Shown one piece after another: positions 1-11,467 of a stretch of 64,000 bases of DNA. Position 1 is the stretch's first letter; each line of letters starts with the position of its first letter. The position numbers and the translations under genes are program-made. The notes beneath the pieces were generated by a model that saw only the letters and a program-made list of their open reading frames with translations, ran no database searches and was not told where the DNA came from. This stretch comes from Diplolepis rosae (taxonomy: Eukaryota > Arthropoda > Insecta > Hymenoptera > Diplolepididae), in NCBI GenBank assembly GCA_030998225.1, contig JAPYXD010000684.1, forward strand, positions 1,986,501 through 2,050,500, read 5' to 3'.

Positions 1-60
1 TGTATACAAATTTCAAATATAAAGTGTACTCTGTACATTAATCAAACAAATTTAGAAGAT

Positions 61-493
61 GAATATTTTAATAAATATTCCTAAATATTATTGGAATATG
101 ATACATATCGATTTAGAAAAACTTCTTCAAAGTACTCAGACATTTTTCTTATTTTACGACATTTTTGCACCATGTTTGACCTTTGGGTAGGATTCAAGAA
201 AACAATTGTAGACATACTTTCATTACTTAGTAAAATACTATGAAGACTTGCTTTTTAAATTAAAGCGAAAACTTTTAAAACCTTTAACAATCGGTTGCAT
301 AGATTCTGTTCTAATCCTGGACGCAATTAGAGAAATAGGTTTTTTTGCTTTTTTTAGATCTAGTTTTTGCCTTAAACATAAAAGATAGAAAACACATTTG
401 AAATATTAAAATAAAAAAGCTGGTTCACTCTTAGAGAATCCCAAATATTCTGAAATAAAACTCCTTTCCACACCACCACGGAGGTAGAGTTTA
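61..493 (+). repeat. Left terminal inverted repeat of the hAT-like element
   Basis: This stretch is the reverse complement of 3602-4034, over equal length and with scattered single-base differences. The match ends abruptly at 493, just inside GGAGGTAGAGTTTA. It contains no open frame that I trust. Confidence 0.85.
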
Positions 494-967
494 AGGCTCG
501 TTTTTTTACGTGGTATCCCCTGTAGGCCTAGTCCACGTCCTACGAAACGAAAAGGGTTTTTGCTTTCAAGCAAAAAGAAAAAAGGAAAAAAATGAAGCAA
601 AGTGGTAAAAAACGCTACAAATGTAGCCCGTACTTCAGGCTTGCCTCTATCAAATGCCAGTATACGTCGAACAAAAATGTTTTGTTTTAAATCAAATAAT
701 GAAGAAGTTTGATTAATTCGGGATGATTTGGGGTGCTTGATTATTGTGAGTCCCCTTGCTTCTCACTTATGCCCAAAGCGTGATATTACTTAATTTCAGT
801 ATGTTTTTTACTCACAAAATAATAATTAAAACTAAACAATTTCCATACCCGAGGCACGCGAAGAAAGGAATAAAGAACGTATCTCTGATATAAGAAATAA
901 AATGTAATTATTTTGTGAGTAAGAAAGGGGTTTGAAATTGATTAACGCCATGCCTTGGCCATTAGAA

Positions 968-2989
968 TTAATCCTTTCCTTCGTGAGCGAAGAGCGACAA
1001 ACCACTTTCCCTATCACTTTCTGCCATCTCATATAGATTTTCGGTCATTAATTCCAAATGCTTCGAAGTGATGCTCGTTGTTCTGGCTGTTTCAGCTCTC
1101 GCCTTTAGGGCTGATCGAGTAACACAAATTGAGTTGACCGTCCTGTTTCCTAAGCGATTTCTTTTGGGAGTTTTTGCGTCCGTGAGCATGGAGAAACCTC
1201 GCTCCGCCTCAGCATTTGAATGAGGAAGACTCCGAACATGATTCAATACTGAGGTCAAATTTGGAAAAAGTTTTTCTCCTGTACTCGTCGAAGATACACC
1301 GATACTAGACCACATTTCGTCAAAAGATAAATTCGACCACTTTTCTTTGAGTTCCTGTCTGATTTTGAGTAAAGAATCCCACTCTTTTTGTACACCTATT
1401 CTATCAAACGACCCTAAATCTTGACAAACTTTCCAGACCCTAGGAAAAGTTTCGCTTCGACCAGCATAGAAAGCTACTTGAGGCCGGAAAACAGCAACGC
1501 AAGACAAAAAGATGTCATCAAAAGGAAGTCGATTGCGAATTTCTTCGCTTGCTGTGACATAAAATTTCAAGCAATTACGAAGAAATAGATCAACTTCTAC
1601 TATTTGCAATTTCTTGTTTGTAAGTGTCTGCTGGAAATATTCTCGCGTTTCCTTACCAACGTCAATGTCTTGAAGCGGCTTTTGATTACTAGGATCTGCA
1701 AAGTTAACATTTCTAATGATTTGAAAGAATAAATTCGGTTGAAGAAGACTCTCTTTCAAATAACTGCTAAGAATCCATACGAAGAATTTAGCCGAGTTTG
1801 GCTGGAGTTCCTGAACCATTGTTTCGCGACTTTGAAATTTCGCATTGTATACGTTGAACCTATTCCAAGTAAATTTCAAGAATAGGAAATATGCGAGTGT
1901 GAAAGGATTCTGCATTTTTCCTAACAAGTGGCCTTCTCTACCTTCTCAGATACGAGGACCATAAGATACTGAAGAATAACTTCCCAATTCTTTATTTTAA
2001 TATCTATGCACACGGGAAAACAATTAAACAGGGACTTTTTCCTTTAATTTTGTTTTAAATGAGGACCTATTGCCGACCATCACCTGTGCATTATCACAAG
2101 CTAAAGCACAGATATTAGATAAAGGGATTTTCTGCCCGGACAATGCTTTTTCGAACGCATCAAAAATTTTAGAGGCAGAACAATCCGATGCATTTAAATT
2201 AATAAGCTGGAGCAATTCCACCCTGACAGAAAATGTCGTTGGCTCCACATATCGAACCATTAATGACAGCCACGTTTCTAGAGTCCTGTCGGTCGTTTCG
2301 TCTTCGTACACTGAAAATGATTGGTTACGCAAAATATTTGCCATGCGATCAGTTTCAGGAGCACATACGACGTTATTTACAACTAGGACCATTTTAGTGT
2401 GGCTCAATCTAACGTCTTTTAAAACTGAAGGTTCCATATCTTGGAAAAGTCCTATCAATTCTGATGAAATCGCGAATGGTAAATTATGCTCTACGAAAAA
2501 TGTACTAATCCTAATCTCTGCTTCTTGTACTTTCTGTTTGAAAGTAACACTTTCCGGAATCGTGGAATTTGTGAATTCTGAAGCAGAAGAACTTGCTACA
2601 CAAGGTTCAACACTGTAAGAATTGGCAGTTACATTAGAAGAATTTTCACTTACTACTCCATAACATTCTAATTTATTTGAAAACTCTTGCTTCTTTCTGT
2701 GTGATAAAGATGCTTCATGCTTTTCAATTTCCGATTTGCTTCATAGCAACGTTTTATTGCAAATTTTGCAATGAAATCTTGTTTCATCTGCTAATGTAAC
2801 CACCCACTCTCTCCACGACGGAAATCCCTCAAACCATCCCGACTGAAAGTTTTTTGCATTTTTCATGACTTTTCTAGCGGGTTGACATTCGTTTGAACCA
2901 GAGTTCAAACGATGGTCAACCTTCGTTTGAACCTGGCTGTCCTTCAAAACACTCGAATTTGGGTCAACCGGATTACTCATTGTGAACAA
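968..2989 (-). pseudogene. hAT-superfamily transposase, broken (zinc finger / DETTD / C-terminal dimerisation region)
   Basis: Three open segments lie in one minus-strand frame: 2741-2989, 2024-2458 and 968-1927. The first carries CKIC followed by two histidines past a TGA at 2738-2740, a BED-like zinc finger for DNA binding. The middle segment has DETTD and CDNAQVMVG, matching the acidic catalytic block of hAT transposases of the zinc-finger MYM/SCAND3-like type. The last ends with NAEAERGFSMLTD followed by KRNRL, the hAT C-terminal dimerisation motif. Between 1928 and 2023 the homologous reading moves to another frame and has several stops, so a frameshift or small deletion lies there. About 670 codons are spanned, close to a full-length hAT transposase. 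The product would bind the element ends and cut; this copy cannot make it. Start: ATG near 2989 or 2977. Confidence 0.8.
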
Positions 2990-3601
2990 TAAATTATACG
3001 ACGAAGGAAAACAGAATTATTTGAAACGAATTAATAAGATGAAAAGTCGATAAAATTGAGCGAATGTGAATAATTTGTAATCTGCACACAAATTAAGTTT
3101 CACAAAATAAACTTACCCACAAGCATCAAACAATAACGTACGTAAGAGCACTCACGTATCACCAAATAATAATATAATATTCTTACTTTTGCCGTTTTCA
3201 ATAAGGAATTACGATAAAAATATGAAGAATCCACACTCTTGCCTTCTCAAATAACGCATAAAGCGAGAATCAAGTATATCTTAGAAGAAAACAAAATCGT
3301 AAAATAAAATCGTAAAATTCTGAAAATTTGTTAAGCTAGCGCGAGTGGAAGTAGAGAAAACAATTTTTTTTAAATGTACTTCTCCCAATTACTTGAAAAA
3401 TTAGAAGTTTTAAAAATTTTTGCAAAAGGAAAAACGATGTGCCTTGAAAGTGTGTACAAGTCCCAGAAATTCAAATTCGAACGATTTTTATAATTAATTA
3501 TCCTGTACATTTAAAGATACAATTTTTGTATTTGGAATAAGTTTTCTGCAATTACGAAAAAATTTATTTAGAGTACATAAAATTTATTGAACTATTACTA
3601 G

Positions 3602-4034
3602 TAAACTCTACCTCCGTGGTGGTGTGGAAAGGAGTTTTATTTCAGAATATTTGGGATTCTCTAAGAATGAACCAGCTTTTTTATTTTAATATTTCAAATG
3701 TGTTTTCTTTCTTTTATGTTTAAGGCAAAAACTAGATCTAAAAAAAGCAAAAAAACCTATTTCTCTAATTGCGTCCAAGATTAGAGCAGAATCTATGCAA
3801 CCGATTGTTAAAGGTTTTAAAAGTTTTCGCTTTAATTTAAAAAGCAAGTCTTCATAGTATTTTACTAAGTAATGAAAGTATGTCTACAATTGTTTTCATG
3901 AATCCTACCCAAAGGTCAAACATGGTGCAAAAATGTCGTAAAATAAGAAAAATGTCTGAGTACTTTGAAGAAGTTTTTCTAAATCGATATGTATCATATT
4001 CCAATAATATTTAGGAATATTTATTAAAATATTC
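3602..4034 (-). repeat. Right terminal inverted repeat of the hAT-like element
   Basis: Partner of 61-493. The minus-strand transposase starts about 610 bp inside it. Bases 2990-3601 between the transposase start and this arm are AT-rich and show no gene; they are presumably leader and promoter. Confidence 0.85.
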
Positions 4035-4748
4035 GAACGAACATTTTTATGTAAAATTTAAAGTTGATTGATATTTATATGTTAATATGGAAATACCAAT
4101 AAACACATATTTTAGCTTTTTAATTTATCTACTGCTATTAGACAATTTTCCATTTCCGTAGAGATTTTAAGTTTTGGAATGAAAAGTTTGTGCTTAGGCT
4201 ACAAAAATGTGAGATGAAAATATTTCTAACATATAACTGAAAATATAAATTATGAACTTGAATTTTATGTTCATTTTATCTTGATAGAAAATATTGTTCT
4301 AATTGAAAAATTGTTAAATGTACAAAATTAGTAAGAAGTATATTAATTTGAATGGAAAATTATATATTGATTCAAATTTTATACATTTATTGTCACTAAA
4401 TTTCACTGAAAGTTTATTTTTGAAGTGTTGAAATCCTCATGAAATTTTCCGAGATCATACTGATGTTTATTTCATGCAGACTTTCTTCAAGAAATTGAAG
4501 AAAAGTGTTATTTCTTGAACTATATACTTCGTAAATTCAAATTCGTCGTCCGCTTCGCGCCTCTTTTGCACGTACTCGAGAAAAATACAATTCTTAATTT
4601 CGACTCGATAAACGAAAGCGTGAAATCTAAAAATAACTTGAAAACTCAAGCATTGTAACGAAGTCCGTCTTCGTGCACCTTCGGCTTTAAACGAAGCTGG
4701 TGACCGCAGCGTGTAGCAGAGCCGACACACTGACACGCCACGTTTGCA
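4035..4748. other. AT-rich DNA without recognisable gene
   Basis: No coding similarity or element ends recognised. Base composition turns GC-richer from about 4530, approaching the hAT-MITE-like fragment. Confidence 0.6.
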
Positions 4749-4809
4749 TGTGTTTCTCCCAGATGGGAACGTGGTGGGGGCCGAAAAATCCCACGTTCTG
4801 GAGACAGTG
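4749..4809. repeat. hAT-MITE-like fragment adjoining the truncated Gypsy-1 LTR
   Basis: A short inverted repeat is seen: GTTTCTCCCAGATGGGAACG pairs with CCCACGTTCTGGAGACAG. The reverse complement of its right end (CACTGTCTCCAGAACGTGG, then GGCCCCCACCA) resembles the ends of the intact hAT MITE at 34287-34448. LTR sequence starts immediately after it at 4810, so this element may mark the rearrangement that removed U3. Confidence 0.4.
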
Positions 4810-5262
4810 CCACACCAAGAGAAAGCAGTCAGTAAATTCTTCGTCTAGTTCGACACTTAAATTTTCCTTCGGATTTATAACCGGTCTAGCGACAATAGTC
4901 CAGTGCGGCATTTCAATTTAACTTCGAAAATCTCTGAGTTTGAGATTAATAAAATTCGACCGGGACAATTTAAAATCCAAGTTCGGGAGTCGTAAAAGTC
5001 ATCGTGGACTTGTATAGATCTTTGTAAAGATCTTCGAACAGTGTCATAAATTTGGATCACCGCCCTTTACGGAATATAACTGTGCGGCCTATAACTCCGT
5101 CTCTCTCACACACTTGGAATACACCTGTGGGGATCCAGTACTTACAACTCACCGCCGTGTGGATTAACCCTCAACATAAAGGTACCGAATCTCTCTCTCT
5201 CTCTATCTTTATTTTTTGTCTCTTTCTCACCCACGTACCAACCAGCCTGTGCCTACATTATA

Positions 5263-5730
5263 AAGGGTTTCCCAATAAGGGTGATATGTTTTGAAATTGA
5301 AAAAAAACACTGAATATTCATTCGGAATTGATCGAAATTTTTTTCATTATTATATTCACGGTTTTCCTCGATACTGGCCTGTACGGCGGCTATATTCTGT
5401 GTAGAACGTGCGGTACGCATACGATTTTTAGGCTTAGTATCCAATAGAGTAAATTCACTCTCCAACTTATCGATTATTCGACGAATTGAGAGCGCGGATG
5501 GAGCAGAATGACGACCATATTTTGCACGATATGCTCTTTGAACACCGACAAAACTTCTCGAATTTTGATAAAATAATTGGACAATTTCCAAACGTTGTGG
5601 AAGCGTGAAACTACTCATGATTAAATGGCAAACCTTACTGATGACAACTGACAGCAGACGTCAAAAATTTCAGTTCAAATGAGCCCGATAGGGACATTCA
5701 AAATCATATCACCCCTATTGGGAAACCCTT
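5263..5730 (-). mobile_element. Tc1-like transposon deletion derivative (copy 1) inside the Gypsy-1 5' LTR
   Basis: The ends are inverted repeats AAGGGTTTCCCAATAAGGG and CCCTATTGGGAAACCCTT, flanked by TA on both sides (5261-5262 and 5731-5732). The uninterrupted 3' LTR shows a single TA at this place (ATTATATAAG), which proves the insertion and the TA duplication. The 468-bp element keeps the N-terminal part of a transposase on the minus strand. A second copy with the same ends lies at 58586-59343. Confidence 0.93.
5355..5618 (-). pseudogene. Tc1-like transposase, N-terminal helix-turn-helix remnant (copy 1)
   Basis: About 88 residues from ATG 5616-5618 hold the paired-type helix-turn-helix region (IVQLFYQNSRSFVG, then RAYRAKYGRHSAPS) used by this transposase group (DUF4817-like) to bind the inverted repeats. 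After SIEENRE the frame runs across a deletion junction into 3'-terminal element sequence, so all catalytic acidic residues are gone. The copy at 58698-59228 is nearly identical over the shared part but lost its start codon instead. Confidence 0.85.
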
Positions 5731-5935
5731 TATAAGAATTGTCTTAACGAATGTGTATTCTGACCTTTTAACCAATAAAATAAATTCAATTTGTATTATT
5801 TTCATAATCATTGTGTCTTTCATTGACTTATCCTCATCCCTAAGCGAGGATCATTCGATCCTAACTTTAAACGAGGAATCTTCGATCAAAGTAAGTATAT
5901 TTGCGTACTTGTGACGTAACATACTTACTTTTTTC

Positions 5936-5953
5936 TGGTGCATCGGCCGGGAA
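5936..5953 (+). promoter_or_regulatory. Gypsy-1 primer binding site, complementary to tRNA-Gly(GCC) 3' end
   Basis: TGGTGCATCGGCCGGGAA is the exact complement of CCA plus the conserved 3' end of animal tRNA-Gly(GCC), ...TTCCCGGCCGATGCA. It lies 14 bases after the LTR end, where minus-strand DNA synthesis would be primed. The tRNA match is from memory of the conserved tRNA sequence. Confidence 0.8.
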
Positions 5954-6913
5954 ACACAAGTCAATTGAAAATTAACACATTGATTATTTCTAGTGAATAA
6001 ATAAATGATTATGAAATATTATTTCAACTTGTAACTTGAAATTTCAATAAAATAGATTTGTTAGATCACAAAGGGATTTGACCTTGAGGGTAACCTTAAT
6101 GATTTAATAATCAAATCATTTCTTTGAAATTTTATAATTTATATAAATTGTATAAAAAAAAAAAGTTTGAAAAATCACGCAGGGATCTGACTTTGAGGCT
6201 AACCTAAGTGATTAAGTAACTTATCTTATTATTCTAATTAGTTAACTAAGTTTTGATTTAAGTTAAAACAAACAAAAAAAACAGCACACGAAAGTATAAG
6301 TCCCTTTTGGGTACGTTGAACGGTCACCATTGATTACGATCATTGGGTAGGGCAAAGTTCGAAGTGCTTGTGATTGTATTGTTTATAACTTTAATTTTAA
6401 CTCTGTTAAGGAACAGAATATTTTTATTTGCAAAGATTGTCCAAGGATCTGAGCTTGAGCCTAACTTGTCCAGTCTAGAAAAAAATAAATTGTGCATAAA
6501 TCGAATCTTATCTGATCCTTGTTATAAACAATTTTATTTATTTAAAAAAACAATTTATAATTTAAGAAATGTATTATTTAACATTATAATTTTACGAAAA
6601 TTGAGCGATTATTTATTTATTCGAATATTTTATAGAATTATATTTTTATTTTATTATCTTATTTCCTAATAAAAGAGTAAAAATATTAATTATTGTTATA
6701 AACAAATAAAAATAATTAAATTATGTTTTGAAATTATTATTATAAATTTTTTGAATTTTTATAAATTAAAATTATATTTTTACTAATTTCACCTTATTTA
6801 CAAACAAAATTTTACATGTAGTTTTTTTAAATTGTTATAAACAATCGATAATTAACAATAAATAATCTAAGATAACGCTCAACAAAAAGAAACTGTAAAT
6901 TTATAATGACTCA
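5954..6913 (+). other. Gypsy-1 untranslated leader
   Basis: About 960 bp of very AT-rich sequence between PBS and gag. It holds two similar segments near 6070-6110 and 6175-6220 (variants of GGGATTTGACCTTGAGG followed by TAACCT). The open frame 6343-6669 has no recognisable domain and I do not count it as a gene. Confidence 0.6.
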
Positions 6914-8978
6914 ATGTCAAATTCAAATGCCCCTGTAGAATCCGCCCAAAAAGTTATTACGCGTAGTAGAGCAAAACAAGACAATCAACTCGCAAAAATT
7001 GTCGATCAGAATCAAATAGATTCCTTGAAACTAAAAAGATCAGGTAAAATCAAAGTAAATTTAGTCGATTATAATAAATACAAGGATATTTCAAACACTT
7101 TTTCTGCTGAACAAGAATTAGATAACACTCTTCAGCTAGACGATTCACGTTTCGACAAGACTCTAATTAATGATCAAACCATATCAAGTGAAAATTCTAG
7201 TAATACTAGCGGATTTCATTCAAGTTTCTGTCCAGATTTGAGCATTGTGACAGGATCTAGTAATCAAGATCAAACTTTAACGAACGACTTATCTTATTTT
7301 GACGAATCTAATTTGCTAAGCTCAACGGTAATAACAATAGAAAAAAGAACTTTGAAAGAAAAATTGAAAACCTCATTGGCACGCGACTCTCTAATTAGTA
7401 ACAACGATAGCGACGACGACAAAAGCGATACAGAAGTCATAAATCAGGATAATCCCGTAATAGTAAACAACGAAGAGATGGCCGTAGCCATACCTAACAG
7501 CCAGCAGGTATCCTTACGCGACGCGCTAGAGGTGGTCCCTTTGTTCGACGGAAGTAACCTCCCATTGTCCCATTTTATTGAGGGTTGCATGGAAGCAAAG
7601 GCAATGCTGCCGACACCTGCTGCCCAAGAAAATCTTGCACGTCTATTGAGAGGTAAATTGTCTGGTGAGTCACGAAAATGTATTTTTGGGTCAACGTATG
7701 CAACAATAGAGGAATTAATAGAAAAATTGAAAAGAGTATATGCCCCTGCGAAAAGCGTATATCAATTGCAGGGAGAATTAGGTAATACATTTATGTGGGA
7801 AAGAGAAAATGTCCTTTCCTATGCTGCTAGAATTAAAGAAATTGCTGATAGAATAGAAGATGCTCACAGACTTAATAATGACGGTCAGGTAGATAATGCT
7901 TTTAAACAAAATTTAGAAAGAGATGTAATTCAATGTTTTATACGCGGTTTGCGTCCTGAGTTAGAAATTCGTGTGGAAGAAAAGGACACATTTAAGGAAG
8001 TAATTAATGATACAATAGACATAGAACGAAGATTGGCTGCAAGTTCTGCACTGCGAAGAAATAAAAATCCTGATTATTTATAAACCGAAGAATCAACTAA
8101 TAATAATAAAAATAATAAAACCACCCGATTCAACGTAGCACTTGAAAATAAAACTATTTGTTTAATTTGTAAAAAACCAGATCACACAACTGAAACATGT
8201 TTTCATTTAAGTAAAGCTCAAGATGCAGTTCTTAACAATAAACAAAAAAAATTTTTGCATCCTAACCAACAAGGATATAGCAATTTCAATGGTCAAAGAA
8301 GTAATAATAATAATAATTTTGCAAAAAACAATTACAATAATTTTCCAAATAACAATTTTTTAAGAAATAAAAATTATAATTTTAATAATAACAACAATCA
8401 TTTTTTACAAAATAGAAATAATAATTATAAAAACAATAATAATAATTTTTTACAACAAAGATACAACAATAATAATAATTTCAAATTAATTAGTTGAGTT
8501 TGAAATTTTTGTCACTGCCTACATTATCGGAGGATCACTAGTCGCGTATCAGATAGGATACGTTGTCGACAGGTGTCCTCGAAAGACCTGGGCTCGAATC
8601 CCAGCGCAGTCGAAAGCGTCATTTTTTCCACAGAAAGATTTTCAAATTCTTTAAATATTGAATAATAATAATTTTCCTAGAAATTTTTACAATAATAACA
8701 ATAATGTTAATAATACTAATAGACAATTGAATCCAGGACAGTATAAAAGCTTTAACTCAGGACAGTTTCAAAATCGAAATAAACCATATGAAAACAGATT
8801 TTTACAAAATAATAACACTCAACAAAATTCAAATTATACTGAAATAATTTGCAATTACTGTAAACAACCCGGTCATTTAGTACGAGACTGCAAGATACGA
8901 CCAAATAACCAATCACAAACAGCTAATCAGGAAAATTCCAAAGCTCTCCCCAGCACGGGTGCACTGAGGAAAGCATAA
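6914..8978 (+). pseudogene. gag: Gypsy-1 gag (capsid plus two CCHC zinc knuckles), interrupted
   Basis: Gag would form the particle and package element RNA. The first 389 codons (6914-8083) hold a low-complexity N-terminus and a capsid-like region (PLFDGSNLPLSHFI at about residue 214). A TAA at 8081-8083 interrupts the frame, which continues with the first knuckle CLICKKPDHTTETC and an asparagine-rich tract. A 179-bp retroposon (8482-8660) splits that tract. Removing it with one 14-bp duplicate restores the frame, which continues through the second knuckle CNYCKQPGHLVRDC to a stop at 8976-8978. After this correction gag and pol are offset by -1, as in elements that use -1 frameshifting, but I find no convincing slippery heptamer in 8924-8978. 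Confidence 0.88.
8482..8660 (+). mobile_element. tRNA-like SINE/retroposon in the gag asparagine tract, 14-bp target duplication
   Basis: The 179-bp insert is bounded by AATAATAATAATTT at 8468-8481 and again at 8661-8674, and its removal restores the gag frame. Inside, CTGGG-CTCGAAT-CCCAG (about 8588-8604) is a perfect tRNA T-arm and matches box B of a Pol III promoter. TAGTCGCGTATCAGATAGGA upstream may be a degenerate D-arm or box A. No acceptor stem is found. A long duplicated target fits LINE-driven retroposition. The ends TTTGAAATTTT and ATTTTCAAATTC are roughly inverted, which is unusual for a SINE, so another class is possible. Confidence 0.6.
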
Positions 8979-9097
8979 ATCGAGAACCACTGGCATCCAC
9001 TTCTAACGATCATACAACAACAACAATAAATATTTCAAAGTCCACTTCAATTCCACCAATTATAATATCAACGGAAGGTCTAAAAAATCCAACACAC

Positions 9098-9922
9098 ATG
9101 ATGATTGATACTGGTGCTGCTCGAAATTTAATTAAACAAAAGTTTCTCAACCCTGAACTACCCATAAATAGCCAAAACGTATTGAAACTTACAGGAATTA
9201 ATGATTTACCACTTTACACGTTAGGACAGGTAAAAATAAATATTTTTGGTTATCCAACGATATTTAACATTATTCCGAATGAAGTCCCAGTAGAAGAAGA
9301 TGGAGTATTAGGATCAGAATTGTTTCAAGATAATAGTGTGAATATAAACTATACTTCAAAATGCTTAGAAATTGAGAACCACTGTTACCCTTTTAAATCT
9401 ACCAATACATTTACTATTCCAGCTCGAACAGTTACAACATTTTATGTTAATATAAAAAATACAGAAAAGAGTGAAGGGTATGTACCTCGATTACATATCC
9501 AAGATGGCGTCTACGTAGGTGACGCAGTTGTAAAAAATCACAGAGGAAAAGCTTATTTAAAATTTGCAAACACAAATGAAATCCCAATTACATTATCCGT
9601 CCCATTAGTTAATTTAGAAGACTTTGAAGAACAAGAATGCTATAAACAAATTGAAAATTTAATTAATTTCAAACAAACAAATAACGAAGATTTATGAAGT
9701 AAAATATTAAATAACTTTTTAAAAACTGACAATTCTCTAATTAACTCATGCAAATTTTATAATGTAACAGACGAAGACAGAGTAGAATGTATTAAAAAAC
9801 TTCTTCGATTAGACCATTTAAATCAAGATGAATATGAACATGTAGAAAAATTAATTAAAAATAATGCAGACAGATTTCAAATCCCAGGAGAACCACTTAA
9901 AGCTACTAATGTATTACAACAT
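9098..9922 (+). pseudogene. pol: Gypsy-1 pol, protease segment
   Basis: Retropepsin-type aspartic protease that would cut Gag-Pol. The active-site motif is IDTGAARNL (DTG at 9107-9115). A flap/core region follows, with LGSELFQD near residue 75. The pol frame is open upstream from 8924, and 9098 is only the first ATG near the domain. A TGA at 9695-9697 splits the segment, and a TAA at 9923-9925 separates it from RT. The frame is otherwise continuous with RT. Confidence 0.88.
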
Positions 9923-9925
9923 TAA

Positions 9926-11464
9926 ATTCCTACTGTAGATGACGCTCCAATTTTTTCAAGACAATGTAGATTTCCCCCAGTTCACAAGGAAGAAATTACA
10001 ACACAAGTCGATGAATTATTAAAAAATAAAATAATCAAGCCCTCACAATCACCATATAACACTCCAGTGTGGATAGTTCCTGAAAAACCTGACTCCCAAG
10101 GAAAAATAAAATGGAGAATGGTTCTTGATTTTCGTAAATTAAATGAAAAAACAATTGGCGATTCGTATCCTCTACCTAATATAAACGATATACTTGATTC
10201 TCTAGGGTCAGCAAAATATTTTTCAGTGTTTGATTTAGCTACCGGTTTTCACCATATAAAAATGGACCCAAAAGACTCGCATAAAACCGCATTTTCCACA
10301 CCTCACGGTCATTACGAATTCGATAGAATGCCTTTCGGTTTAAAAACTGCACCAGCCACATTTCAAAGATTAATGGATTTAACATTAACTGGATTAATCG
10401 GAACGGAACTTTTTGTATATCTTGATGACATAGTTATATATGCAAATACTCTAGAAGAGCACGAAATTAAATTCAACAATTTAGCAGAAAGACTTAGAAA
10501 AGCAAATCTTCACTTACAACCAGACAAATGCGAATTTTTACGACCTGAAGTAGGATATTTAGGTCATATAATTGATAAAAATGGAGTACGTCCAGATCCA
10601 AAAAAGATAATAGCTGTAAAACACTTTCCAATTCCAAAAACACAGAAAAATGTTAAACAATTTTTAGGCTTAGCAGGATATTATAGACAATTTATTGATG
10701 GATTTTCAAAAATTGCAAGTCCTTTAAATCAACTTCTGAAAAAAGATATACCTTTTAATTGGACAGAAAAACAATAAGCAGCTTTCGATATTTTAAAAGC
10801 AAAGTTATGTGAAGATCCACTTTTACAACGACCTGATTTTTCTCAACCCTTTATACTCATAACAGATGCCTCAGGATTTGCAATAGGAGGTATTTTATTA
10901 CAAGGTAAAATAGGTAAAGATAAACCAATAGCATATGCTTCACGTAGTCTAAGTGATACTGAGAAAAAATATGATACATATGAAAAAGAAGCTCTTGCTA
11001 TAATATTTTGTGTAACTCATTTTCGTCCTTATTTGTACGGAAGAAAAATTACTTTAGTGACTGATCACAAACATCTAGTTTTGTTTCAAAATTCTAAAGA
11101 CCCCTGTTCACGAGTGTCACGTTGGAGATTGAAACTCGCAGAATATGATTTTGATGTAATTTACAAAGCAGGAAAAATGAATGTAAATGCAGACGCTCTC
11201 TCAAGAAACCCTATTGATGATAGCCAGGAAAAATCAAAATATTTACAAGTTGATGACAATGATACTTTCATGACTTCTCAAGAAAAAACGTTTTCCAAGA
11301 AAACTTTTACAAGAAATAAACAAGAAAACTCTCAAAATAAGGTAAGACCTTTAAAACGAAAAAACTTGAATCCAGGAATGGTACCAGACGACATAGATCA
11401 TTTTAGCGAAATTCCAGAAGCCCAAATATTAAATATTGACACAAAAATTCCAGAATTTTTACAA
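9926..11464 (+). pseudogene. pol: Gypsy-1 pol, reverse transcriptase and RNase H segment
   Basis: RT motifs in order: RWRM-like block KWRMVLDFRKLNEKT, FDLATGFHHI, FSTPHGHYEFDRMPFG, and the catalytic box YLDD at 10418-10429, then FLGLAGYYRQF. RNase H follows: TDASGFAIGG, EKEALAIIF, TDHKHL and NADALSRNP, so all acidic positions expected for this fold appear present. A TAA at 10775-10777 lies between RT and RNase H, and another at 11465-11467 ends the segment. Together these would copy element RNA into DNA and degrade the template. The sequence is close to Gypsy-2 and Gypsy-3 in motif wording but clearly a different family. Confidence 0.92.
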
Positions 11465-11467
11465 TAA

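Larger units (their letters stand above)
61..4034 (-). mobile_element. hAT-like DNA transposon with long (433 bp) terminal inverted repeats
   Basis: The two ends form a nearly perfect inverted repeat: 61-493 pairs with 3602-4034, and I see only a few mismatches. Between them lies a decayed transposase on the minus strand with hAT-type motifs. The outermost 20 bases (61-80) are themselves close to a palindrome. Known hAT elements normally have inverted repeats of about 12-30 bp, begin CAG/CAGGG and make 8-bp target duplications. None of these is seen here: the flanking octamers (53-60 and 4035-4042) differ. Either the inverted repeat is an acquired foldback around a hAT core, or this is an atypical hAT lineage. 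The assignment rests on the protein, not the ends. Confidence 0.7.
4810..5921 (+). repeat. Gypsy-1 5' LTR, lacking U3, with a Tc1-like insertion
   Basis: Bases 4810-5921, after removing the insertion at 5263-5732, match 15662-16303 of the 3' LTR at equal length (642 bp). The first 200 bp of the LTR, including the TATA box, are absent. The remaining part starts about 20 bp upstream of the inferred initiator TCAGT (4829-4833), so only R and U5 remain. It ends GTGACGTAACA at 5921. Confidence 0.92.

Noticed and set aside
6343..6669. 108-codon frame in the Gypsy-1 leader
   Set aside because: Biased Ile/Leu/Phe composition from AT-rich DNA and no similarity; not supported as a gene.
8536..8612. 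Functional tRNA gene
   Set aside because: The T-arm is perfect, but no acceptor stem or canonical anticodon arm can be formed; better explained as a tRNA-derived retroposon.
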